Made by a program: the position numbers and the translations under genes | Shown here: positions 21,701 through 34,400 of the stretch, piece after piece | Layout: every line of letters starts with the position of its first letter | Numbering within the stretch: the stretch's first letter is position 1 | The notes under the pieces: model-generated | What the model was told of the DNA's origin: nothing | What the model saw: only the letters and a program-made list of their open reading frames with translations | Databases searched by the model: none | Origin: Helicoverpa zea | Taxonomy: Eukaryota > Arthropoda > Insecta > Lepidoptera > Noctuidae | Length of the DNA stretch: 64,000 nt | NCBI RefSeq assembly: GCF_022581195.2 | Contig: NC_061473.1 | Coordinates: forward strand, 10,726,001-10,790,000 | Reading direction: 5' to 3'

Positions 21701-24700
21701 GAAGCAAACATTCCATGGCACGGATCCATGCATGAAGACTGCTTAATCCATATTTATACATATCTTCGTCCACTGGTTTTTTCTGAACCAATTCTATATT
21801 GTTCATTTCCTTCGGACGCGCCTTACACAAATCGCAAACTGCTGTAGAAGTGCCAGAGATATAGGATGCCACTTTTCCATCTATCATTGTCAAGAGCAAT
21901 TTATGCTTGATAGTTGCATTTTCACATTTCGTTGGATTTAAACTTTCTATTTCTGTTTCTATATTAGTCATTTCGTTTTTAACATTAAACTCCGTTTCTT
22001 TCATGAACTTCCACATAATGGGTCGGCAGAAAGACGTTGATGAAGGCCGTTGGTTTTGCCAAATAATACATCCATCTTGAGTTGTGAGCTTCAATGGCAC
22101 AAGACTCGCCATGAACACGCTTTGTAGTTCTTGATTTGAACAATCCGACTTTTGTTGATGTACACTTTGATTTGAGGCTCCATCAAACCCCCATTTGCTT
22201 ATTAGCAGGAGTTCATCTTTGTCAAGACTTATGTCCAAACACTGAATAAGTCTATTTACAGTTAAATCTAACAGAGCTTGAAGTTTAATCTTAACAGAAG
22301 TTTCTGTTATTGTTACAGCACTGTTGTCAGGGTAGCACTTTTTCTTCTCTTCTTGAAGTTTATAATAACTAGGGTATTTACAAATTCCTTCCTTTTCACT
22401 GAAATCTCTTAGTGTTATGTATCGAAACTTTGATAGTCTTAAAGTGACATATAATGCCAAAGCTTTTTGGGATGATATTTCTTTCATTTCTCCAAATTGA
22501 ATAAACTGCTTTACTTTAGAGACTTGCTCTGGATTTTCTAAAAGGTACTGCAGGATTTCAGCCACATCTTTTTTTCCAGATGATTTGAGGCTCGTTTGAG
22601 CAGAGAAGACGATTTCTTCCGTGCTATAGGAGCTGCAACTCGATTCTGTGCGTCTTCTTTTTTGTTTGTTCGATAATTCTTCAAAAGGTTTGCGGCTTTC
22701 TATCGAAGTAGATGTAGATGCGTCGGAAACCCGACATTCCGGATTCATCACAACATTTGTGAAAGAATCGGATGTTGTCGCTGTTGGTTCTTCAGATGCC
22801 TCGTCTATTTCTTCTTCGGGTATAATAACATTCTCTTTCCAATTTTCTGGCCATTTGATATCTGCTTGCAACCAGGAGGAATACTTCCGCATAAATGCTT
22901 CTTGATTTCTTGAAGATTTCATCCATTTAGCATAGATCCGATAACAAAATCTACGACACCATTCTTTAAGTTCTTTTTCAACTGCGTCTCTTAACTGAAA
23001 ATCACTATTGGTTTTCAGAGACGTAAATAATTGATTATAGTCCCGAATATCACCACCTTCACGTAGAGAAATGTAAAGGTCGAGGTAAGTACCGAAACCG
23101 TGAAAAGACATAATGACAACACTCGGATGAGGATGAAATTACAACTAATGCTCTTCAAGTAATGCACCTATTTATATGGTTTCCAAAATTGGCACTAATG
23201 AGGGTAGGTATGTTAAAAATCGATTCGAGTTCTTATTGTAAACAATAAAAAGGTCTTTTATAAGTAATTAGCTAATTTTTCAAAAAAATAGCTAATCACC
23301 TCATTAAAATTTAGGTAATAACAAATTACCAAAAATTAACAAATTACCTCATTAGTAGTATATAATTATTTCCAGAGATTATATTATCGGTGCACCAATG
23401 AGTTATGGCCTGACCATATCAGTGAGTCACCACTGAAGTGAGATTCAGAGATAAAATATGTGAAACTTATAAATAAATATGTAGATGATATTGCAAAAAT
23501 CGGTCTATACTTGTATCTTAAAACGGGCACATTTATCGCACCATGTTTGTTTGAAGAAAATGTGCCAAATATATGTCTTATTACCATATAAAAAAATCAA
23601 GTCGAAAGGCGAAGGGAATCTCGAGATACATCAGTTTTTAAGTCACTTCCCATACATTTAAATCACATTTTGCGCTATAGCTCTCGATGTAAGAGTCCAA
23701 TCAGAAAATGCTAGTAACATTTTTAACAGCTAATAAGAAGACAAATACGATGGCATAACTCGTTTTTCAAAAATTGACATTTGGATATTTAAATATCCTA
23801 TGTCCCAACGCTTGTATGGCGTCGATCTACTGTGGGCCGGTGACAGCGGCTGCACTACCACTTGACATTGCACACGAGAGCAGCACCGCGCCCTGTCTGA
23901 CGTCCGGCGAGAACATCCGCCTTCTAGTACAAGCTGTCGCATGTGCAGCGCAGCGCTTGCACAGCTTCTACAGCGCCCACTGGCGTCGTTCAATATTCTC
24001 TTATAGGTGCTATTATTACTTCTTTTTCACAAGCGTTTATTTTTTTGTATGATAGTGCCGCCTGTGGTTTCAAATCAAAGTCAAGTCTGAAGTAGACACG
24101 TACAGTTTGCGCGAGAGAAGCCAGTCCACGAGAGACTTCGCGCACAGCAAGAGAATGCCGCGTATGCTCACCTTCCCGCGCCATCCTGCGGCGCGCGCGC
24201 GACATGCCTGCACTCGCACTCGCACTCGCACGTGACACTCGCGCAGCTCGCGTGTAGTGTACCGGCGCGGACGGCCGCGCTCTGCTCACTGGCGCCCAAG
24301 GCTGTCCGGCCGACTATATGTGTGTCGGCTCAGCACTGGCACTGCATGTGCAGCACTCGCGAGTGAGCACAATAACCAACTAGACGGCGCTCCGCCGTCG
24401 CCACTCGCACACTGACTTCGCTTCACCCTAAACTTAGTCCGTTGAAGCGCATACATATTAACACATCATGTTTGAGCTGACAGCGCGTAACAGCGGGGCG
24501 CGTGTGACGCGACGCGACCTCACTAATGATGTCATTAGCTGAGCGCGAGGTGTTGCAACCTGAGCGCCGGCTGACGCTTATCGCGCTCCACCACTCTCAG
24601 CGTGTAGCCATCCAAATCGATTCTATTGTGATATGAAGCAACCAAAATCATGAATATCTTATTACGATAAGAGTTTTGCCACCCACGACGTGGCTGCTAT

Positions 24701-25370
24701 CGCCTCGTGGCGACGCGGGCGGTTCTCGTAACTACATAGTTAGTACGAGAACTTAGCGAGTGTGACGACATCGAGAAGCCTAGCCGGTTTGACGATTTGT
24801 ATTACAAAAGTAAGTAGTGGCAGCGTTATAACAAGTAGTTGTCAAGTCCGCGTGAAACTTGTATGTCGGATGCGGTTAGTGAGGCGTCGATTACGAAAGT
24901 AATAATAAATATTTTCCAAGAAACTCGTTTTCCTGATCGCTTGACCTTCACGGAGCGGCCTCAGCAGAGCGCGGGCTGCGCGGTGACGTCACCGGCGACA
25001 CTCGCACGCGCGCGGGGATGCCCCGAGCCCGCGCTCGCACTCGCATGCGGCAGGCGTTCCCTGGCTTGCAGAGCACCCTGCTGGTGACGCTGCCGCCGCC
25101 GCACAGGGAGGATTTCCCCACATGCGCCGCTCTGCGCATGCGTGTCGCTCACACCAGTGTGGGATATACTTTAGCTGCGGAGATGCTATTCATCACGCCA
25201 CGGCATTAACGCTATATATTTCTCCTAACATTCGATGCTATCTATCTCTGAGCAAGGCATTAAATATCCCATTGTTAAGCAGGGTATAATCCATGGATTA
25301 GATTCCAACCAACGTAAGCGAGCGCTGCGCAGCGACGGACTCGAAACTATTAAATTGTTCACTAGTAAAT

Positions 25371-25402
<32 letters not shown>

Positions 25403-28400
25403 GGCAAACCAACTAAATACACACACAGACATTCATGGTAATCCATCATTCACATATAAGATAGCATTGCATGTATCTAAATTAAAGGTAAGCACAACAT
25501 TACAAAAGATTCTCACAATACAATAATAATAATATGCTTAGTTGCTTAAATTATAATGAATTGGTAAATTAGAATTATAACATCATGCATTAAATTAAAT
25601 TGATTAAATTAAATTAAATAATATTGATTTCATGTATCTATATGTTATCAGAATAAATTGAATGAAAAAATAAAAATAATTGACTTAAAATTAAATAAAC
25701 TTAAAATTAAATAAACTTAAAATTAAAACTACATGTGGGTACGTACAGATTTCTTAAAGCTATTGAGGCTGTTTGAAAATATGTCGAAGTTACAGTCATG
25801 AAAAATTTCGTTACAATGTCTGAGAATATAGGTAAGAGGAGCGTTACTACCATACTTTGTTTTACGGCCACTAGGAGCGAAGGGCTTATAGTTATGCAGC
25901 CTAGCCGACGTTCGGGGTATGTTAATGTTAATGGATGCCAGAAGTGTTGGGCAGTCCACTCTTTGATTTAATATTTTAAACAAGAACATAAGACCCGCAA
26001 ACTTTCTACGCCAGTGTAAAGAGTTCATTTTGAAATGCTTTAGTCTGTCTTCGTAGTCTTTGATTGCTTTCTTTATACCTGCTATATAAGAGAGTCTTTT
26101 TATAAATTTTATTTGGATTCTTTCGATGCGTTCAATGTGTATTTTATGTACTGGGTACCATACGATGGAGCAATATTCTATATGACTACGAACTAATGCG
26201 AAAAACAAAGTTTTGAGTGCTGCCAAATTTCTAAATTGTTTTGTACTACGGTTAAGAAAAGCTAGCATTCTGTTGCTCTTGTTAATCGTAAGATCTGTGT
26301 GAGTGTTGAATTTCATTTCAGAATCAATGGTTATACCCAGATCTTTGACTTCAGATACTTTACTTAAAACTTGATTATTCATTTTGTATGATGAATCAAA
26401 TTTGTGTTTTTTACGTGAAAATTTTACGTGATAACACTTGGCAACATTCATCATCATACTGTTCTTCTCACACCACACACAGAGCCTATCAATATCCTCT
26501 TGTAAGAGTGACTCATCATGTTTGGTCATAACAACCCTATACAGCTTTAAATCGTCGGCGTACATTTCAAAATGAGAGTTACGTATAGAGTGTTTAATGT
26601 CGTCTATGAACATGTTGAATAGTACTGGGCCCAGATGAGACCCCTGTGGTACTCCAGATGTAGGTGCAAAGCTGCGGGATGAGTGTCCATTAACTACAAC
26701 TCTTGCGGTTCGGCCAACCAGGTATGACTCAAACCATTTTAGAAGTGGGCCGTGAACACCGAAAGTGGTTTCGAGCTTTTGCAGCAACACACCGTGGTCA
26801 ACCTTGTCAAAAGCTTTGCTGAAATCACTATAGACAGCGTCGACTTCTTTACCATTGCTCATATAGGCTAAAGTTCTCTCGACAAAGGTAACCAAGTTTG
26901 TCGCTGTAGATCTGTTTCTAAAGAAACCATGCTGATGCTCCGTTATTGAGCTTTTAATATGCCAGTTCAAAATAGGACACAAAAGAGATTCAAAAACCTT
27001 TGCTAACGTAGGCAATATACTGATAGGCCTGTAGTTGCAAATATCAGTTTTATCACCTGATTTTAGAATTGGAATCACGATGGCTTCCTTCCAGATCCTT
27101 GGAAAAATCCCTTCAGACAACGACCGATTGAAAATCATACACAATGGTTCTGACAAAAGTTCAGCACACTCCCTGATAAATAACGGAGGTATCCCATCAG
27201 AGCCCGAGCCCTTAGCTATATCCAAGTTTTTAAGTTTTCTCTGTATGCTTGTTTTAGATAGCGTTACATGATGTAAGTTGTTGCTATTGCAGGTGTTATG
27301 GATGTATGTAGGGTTCGGTACAATATTAGAGATAGGGCTATAAACTGAAGCAAAGTTCTCCGCGAATAAATCAGCAATGCTCAAGCCATCGGTTGCAGTA
27401 CTATTATTGAGCCTCATGTGTCTCGGAATAATGCTCTTAGCGTCGCGTTTGTTTTTTATATAAGACCAGAAATATTTGGGATTCTTAATTATATTATTTT
27501 GAACATTTTGTAAATACTTTTGATATAATTCTTTTATTTTACGGGATGATCGATCCTTAAGAAGTAAGTATTCATATTCATCTCGTTTGTTTTTGTATTT
27601 TTTCATCCTTTGTCGACATTTTTCTTTTTCTTTCAACATTTTAATTAGGTTACTGTTGTACCAAATTGGATACAAATTTTTAATTGCACTCCGTCGAGGA
27701 ACGGATTCAGCAATAATCTCTCGTAATACTAAATAAAAATTATCAACAGCCGTATCAATAGTATCTGATTTTAAAACAATATTCCAATTTATTTCTTCTA
27801 GACGTTTTCTGATTTTGTGATAGTCCGCGTTTTTGAATTTGTAAATCATAGTCTTTTTATTCGTAAGCGGTTTGGGAAGGTTGAGATGAATGGCAATCTG
27901 CAATGGCGGGTGAAAATCATCTACTTTAGATATGACGTCACAGGACCGCGTGACCTTAATCGGATAAATCAAATTGGATATGACTAGGTCTAAAATTCTA
28001 TTCTGTTTGTTTTCTATAGCGTTATACTGGTATAGGTCATTAGAAGATAAGAATTCTAAAAAAACTTTACCGATATTATTTGTGTCAACATTAGGTTCCG
28101 CATGTTGATGAGCAGAAGATTTGGTCCATTTAATGTTACCTAAGTTGAAGTCACCTATAATAATGACAGAATCATCGTTAATAGCACTACTAACTTTATT
28201 CGTGAAGTAGGTTATTAAATTAATATTTACTGGTGGAGCCAAGTAAGTCGCACATAAGTGGATTCTTTTAGATGTTTTAAGAGTAGAGTTAGTTGGTAAG
28301 TCTAATGTTACCCATAGGTCCTCGCAACAAGACTCAAAAGATTTATTTCTATACGCATTTATAGATTTAATAACTGCTATTAGCACGCCACCTCCTTCCC

Positions 28401-31400
28401 TACCCCCAGAAAAAGTTCCCGACTGCCTATCTCTCCTAAAAATTTGGTAACGGTTATCTAAGATTTCTGAGTCTAACACACTTTCATTCAGCCATGTTTC
28501 AGTAAGAACAATTATATGAACATTCATTGTTAGCACATTCAAATAGATTGTATCTAACTTTCCACGGATACTTCTTGAATTTTGGTAATAGAATATTAAT
28601 TCACTGAATTTATATAATTACTAGTACTACACAGGCAGTGGCAGAATATAATTGAAACAAAATGACTAGTCTAGTTTTTTCAGACATTCTAAACTGGTTA
28701 TAGTACGTACTGTAGAACCTTCCTCCTTCCTGACGAAAACTCTTCCGTTTCTGACCCACACGAATTTATACTTTTTCTCCTTGGCTGCTATCCTGGTGGC
28801 TGCATGCAATGACTTATTAGCCTTGGTGAGGTGTTCACTTACATATACGGGGGATAATTTGTCTCCGTAGCCCAGGAGCTTCGTGTTCAATTTGTTATTG
28901 GGGTTTGATCTGTTATATAATGAGATTGCCCCAAGCAGATTGTCGCGCTTAATTTTGCTTGGTAGTTTGCAAATAACTGCTCTTGGTTGGCTAGTGGATG
29001 CGTTTAGCTTTTGTACTCTAGAGCATGATAGTATTTCATTTTCAGTAAGAGGATAGGACACAACGTTGCTAAGTTGCATTACAGTATTTACCAAGTTTTC
29101 TCGTTTATGTTCAGGTAAACAATGGATTTCTATATTGTTTTGTCTGGCATCTTGTTCCAATTGTCCAATTCTAGCTTCCATGTCTGTTATCCTTTTTAGT
29201 AGGCAGCTGTTTTCACTTCGCAGAGATTTTACTTCCTCGTTGCACTCTTTAAATTTAGCCGTCATGTCTTCAAATTCGGCGTTCATAAACTTAATAGATT
29301 GTTCGAAACTAAGGATTTCCTCTTTCATGAAAGCGAATTCATTAGATAGGGCATTCTTGATTGCGGAACTTATTTCGGTTCTAATGATCTCTATGATTTC
29401 CGAGCGCTGTAACAGGTGATGAACAGGGTGCCTTTCTTCAAATTCAATTTCGCCATCATTCCCCTTTTTCCTCTTATGTGTGTTAACGTTCGCCATTGTT
29501 GAGTCATTTGATTTACTTGAGAAGCTGAGGCATGGCTGCGTTTGATTACTATGTTTGTTTGTAGACTCCGAAACCGCTGGCGAGGTAGGAGGAGTTCTTT
29601 TTAACGGCATTGTAAACAGTCGTGACCAAACAGAGTATCAGCAAAAATTATTCGAATAAAATAAGGTAACAAATTTTATTGCGGAATGTTTTTGTTTAGA
29701 AATCGGGGTTTCCAATATTTGACAAAGAAATCAAAAATAAAGTGTTTTGGATAGACAAAAAATCTCTGGTGTCTGGCCGGAATTGAACTCAGTCCGCAGT
29801 ATCCGAGGCAGGCGTCGTAGCCACTGCGCCAAGCATGCGTTATTGACAGTGGCGAAATTTCTGTTTCTGTCCTAGCAATTTGTTGGGTCGACTTGCCGAT
29901 GTGGTTGCGGAGTTGGTTGGTACCGTTATGACACAGTCCAAAGTTCACTTCGACGCTCACTTTTTTAGTTCAAAACAAGTTCGTTATTTAAATAAAATGA
30001 TGTTTTGAGATAGTTCCACTACATGTATCGCTTTAACTTTTTCACAGAATGTCACTCACATATTGTTCTTCGTAAATGTAAATACTTTACAACAAATAAG
30101 TTACTTTAAACAACTTTAGCGAATTAAAATTGTACGGAGAAACTGACAACGGGTCTGTACTTGGTAGCGCACGGACGATAAACGAAACGATGTAACGATA
30201 AAATCATTAGATGTCTTGAATAGGCGAATATAAAAAAAAATATTTTCATCCCACCATCTCGGAAAGAGTAGTTTTACCCTCTGATATCTGAGCGCAAAAG
30301 CCGTTTTTATCCTCTAGAGCGGCAAAGTGATTTGAATTTAGAACATCGTGTGCAATACTCCATTTGTGACAATCTTGATAAGACTTTTCAAACAAATACA
30401 TATTAAACAAATAAAATACTGCTTAAAATAATTATTCAATTAATTAAGTAATTTTTATTATTGTTTTTACATAGATTTTTGACCTCGTTTCATTTTTAAA
30501 CTGAGTTTTCAAATAAGGGAACTTTAATAGGTACTTCTTTTTAATTTGATACTCATATGTGCGCGCCATTTGATGATTTGCGGGATGAAAAGTTACGTGT
30601 TGCACTCGAGTGCAAAGATTTTTCACCTTGTGCTCTTTTGATTCCCTCGCTATCGCTCAGGATTCTAATTATTGAAACACTCGCTACGCTCGTGTTTCAA
30701 TTTTAGAATCCTTCGCTTGCTCGGTCATCAAAATTGAGCCCGCGGTTAAAAAGCAACTTTGCACTCTTGTATAACAAATAACTATTATTGGGGTACCTAT
30801 CTCCTTACCATGTAAAGTAGGGCGTGATTATTCTTCATTCTAACCCTAACGCGTGACATATCGTTAAATAGGTATTTAAAAATGAATGCTTAGCTGTTTA
30901 CAACAATTTTTTTTTAATTATTAATATTTTCGTAAATAATCGCTCCGAAAGTTGAAAACAATGTGTCATCTAGTTTTTTCAAGTTAGTGACCTAATTTCC
31001 CGAGAGATGTCGCTGTACATTGCGCTACTTCGAGCTGTTAAGATTTTTCTGAGTTAATGGGTACAGGATAGGTGTGGGCTAGCTATACTCGGGAAACTAC
31101 AGAACCCTACACTGAGCGTGGCCCAACACGCTCTTGGCCGGTTTTTAGGGATCCGTACCCAAAGAAAAATATCAGAATCATCTTACAGCCTTTACCTCCT
31201 CACCAAACAAGTAAGCCCCTCACTACATGTCGCATACCATGGTTATGTAGTTTCCAGGTTCAGATATGTAATAATCTTTTGGGGCAATGATACCTACTTA
31301 TTGGGTCAGGATTTTATTAAATGCCAAAAGAAATGCATACGAGCAATGTGTGCTCTAAAAAAAATTGACACTTGCAAAGAATACTTCAAAATACGTTTCC

Positions 31401-34400
31401 TTACAGTTCCATCAATTTATATACAGTATATACTACTAGCTTTTGCCCGCGACTTCGTTCGCGTGGAATAGTGGCATCCGGCAGATTTTTGGTTTGAACA
31501 ATAGATGGCGCTGTATGTACGGAATCAATTGTATTTTTTATTTTTATTTTTTGTAATAAAATCTATCCTATGTCCTTCTCCTGGCTCTAAACTACCTCCC
31601 TGCCAGTTTTTAGCTAAATCGGTTCAGCCGTTCTTGGGTTATAAGTGGAGTAACTAACACGACTTTCTGTTATATACAACAACATGTAATGTAATTAACG
31701 CACACCCTCAAACACCCCATATAGAATATTAAGTTATAATCATAATATATACACTGAATTTTTAATTTAAGAGGACGAATTGGAATTTTTGGCGCCAAGG
31801 ATCTCAATTTTTCTCAGTAAATACAAAACGGATCAAAATACAACTTGGTTACCTGAATTTCCAATTCCTCGCCTTAAGGCGACGAATTGGTCAACAATAA
31901 TTCCATAACCGGCACGCGCATCTAAGGCGCCAAAAGGGGTCGGAGCGTCTGAGCGGGGCGAGGATAACAATACGCGCGCTAGCTTATAACTAAAAGTCGT
32001 AAGCGACAAAATGGTTTGGTAATTTTATTATTTAGAAATGATAATTTGATAAAAATTCCTTCTACAATTTTAAAGAGTATGTATATACTCAACTACTAAA
32101 AAAGTTAAGAGGCTTAAATCGGTCCCGTTTGCCCATAATATGTGAATCTCTTTTTAAAAAGAGGTATGTTTGATATATTTTTCTCTGTTATAAAAGTTAC
32201 CTAATCATGTTTCTACCAAGGGCGGATCCAGCTTCGGCACCAGGGGGGGGTCACACAGTCGTGGTCAAGTCACAAAAAATATTATATTGTAGCGTATAGA
32301 TCTGTTAATATTAAAAGTAGTAGTATAAATACAATAAGCGCGATCGTAGCGAGCTCGAAATTTTTACGAATGTGAAGAAAAGTGTTTTCATGTAGAAAAT
32401 GGCCCGAGCAGAGTGAGCGCAATTTCTCGTATTTATACTACACACACGTGCTAAACAAAAAAGCGCGAGCGAAGCGAGCGCGAAAATTTTTATTCAGGTC
32501 GAGGACTAAGGTTAAAAAAGTGTTTTTATGTAGAAAATGGTCCGAGCTGAGCGAACGCGATTTCTTGGATAGAATCACAGACGTGAAGTTGAGAAAAGCG
32601 CGAGCGAAGCGAGCTCGAAAATTTTTTTTCAGTTCGAGGACTAAAAGTAGATGAAAACGCTTTCTTGCTGTATAACAAATAGACAGCACAAATACAAGAA
32701 AGTGCGATCATAGCAAGCGCGAGAATTTTTTCAGGTTGAAGACTAAACGTTTGCAAAGTATTGTGTACGTAGAAAAGGGCGCGTACGTTTTTTTTATTGC
32801 AGCAACAGTAAAACATTTTCTGTGAAAACTTCAATTGTCTTACTATTGGTAAGGGTTCATGAGATCAGGGCCGTCTCTAGCTCATGTAGCGCCTCGGTGC
32901 AATCATCACCCAAGCGCCACCTATGTATCTATTGAAAGGAATATAAATAAGAACGTTCGAACGAAAGTCACTTTTTTGGTAGGTAAAAGACTTATAAAAA
33001 TGTTTCCGAATCATTGTAGGCTCAAACTGTTGGCCAGATTTAAGTTATGAAAGTCGAGACAGGACTACGTTATTGTAAAAATTAGCGCGAGCGAAGCGAG
33101 CGCGCAAATTTTTTAATTTTGGGACACAAAAAGTTCATAAGTTTTAAAAAGCGCTGTAAAGTAACAAGCAGTCGGAAGCGCAAACTGTTTTGTTTTTGAG
33201 GACTCCATTAATATTTTCTTTTTGTTATATTTGACTTATGAAGTTATCAAGGCAAGGTATAGGTATATGATATTGCGCGAGCGAAGCAAGCGCGAAATTT
33301 TTTGAGCCTACGACACAAAAGCACCTGATTAAATACATTGTAAAGCAACAAGTAGCCGCGACCGCAGCGAGCGCGAACTTTTTTAAATTATTTGTTTGAA
33401 GACTCACAAATCAGACTGGGAATTACGTACAAATAAAAAGGAACCGTGATTAGAGCGAGTGCCATTTGTGTTCGTTGATTCGGTGCGTCATTAAAAATAA
33501 TAAATAATCAGAAATACAGTACAGACATAGTCATTTACTCGCGAGCGTAGCGAGCTAGAATTTTTTCACTTAGTTGGAGGATGTTAAAAGTTAAAAATAA
33601 TCAAAATGATCGATCCAACAAAGCGAAGGCGTTTTTTTGTCAGTATCATGATACAATGTGGAACTTCCTTATCGAACGGGTGTAATTTCTTCGAAATTTC
33701 CTGGTGGTGGGGCGTCCCGCGGCGCCCCTGAGACCGAGGCGCCCGGGTTATTCGCACACCCTGCACCATAGGTTAAGACGGCCCTGCATGAGATACAGCA
33801 TGTAATGTAGACAACCCGGACAGCGCATTCTGAATAACAGGGTCCCGTTTCCTCCTTTTGGGTACGGATAAAGAGTAAATCAAGAATAGAGAGCGAGCGT
33901 TGCGAGCACGAATTCTTCAGCAAAACTACTCTACCTGTAACTATGTAGGTATCTACCTATTCACTCGGAATAAAAATTATCTTATACTTATAACAAAAAC
34001 TGAAAACATCGTGTTTAACCATTTCAATTATTGGTCCTCTTAGGTCCTGAACCTAGCCCAGGGGGGGGGTCATGACCTTGTGACCTACCCCCTGGATCCG
34101 CCGTTGGTTTCTACGTCTAACAAAATAAGGTTTATATCATGAACTTTCAGGTAACCAAGTTGTACTTTGATCCGTTTTGTATTTATTGAGAAAAATTGAC
34201 ATCCTTGGCGCCAAAAATTCCAATTCGTCCTCTTAACATGTATATGCATTGTTATTTACTAAATTAGTTATACCAATTCTTGGAAAACTTTTTGGTCATA
34301 CTACTACGCACGCAAATATCGCGCCGCGCGCCGCTCGACTCGACACGACATAACGAAACTACGGAAAAAGCCGACAATACACAAAGTCTTATTACTTTGA

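Larger units (their letters stand above)
19939..23834. mobile_element. Transib-family (RAG1-like) DNA transposon, near intact
   Basis: A 3,896-bp element bounded by 673-bp inverted repeats (19939-20611 and 23162-23834) and a perfect 5-bp GC-rich target duplication, GGCCG (19934-19938 and 23835-23839). The termini begin CACAGTAGATCG. Transib ends resemble V(D)J heptamers, and this one differs from CACAGTG only at base 7. It contains an unbroken 717-codon transposase. The inverted repeats show only a handful of mismatches by eye, so the insertion is young. It lies in the 18-kb LRP1 intron. Confidence 0.88.
25366..29640 (-). mobile_element. Non-LTR retrotransposon (CR1/jockey-like) with both ORFs open
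   Basis: ORF1 (29610-28666) and ORF2 (28542-25729) lie in series. A 3' UTR and a (TAAA)n-type tail (plus-strand TTTA repeats at about 25368-25402) follow. Neither ORF has an internal stop. No target duplication was recognised, so the 5' border is approximate. Confidence 0.8.

Noticed and set aside
22648..22905. 85-codon plus-strand frame
   Set aside because: Antisense to the transposase.
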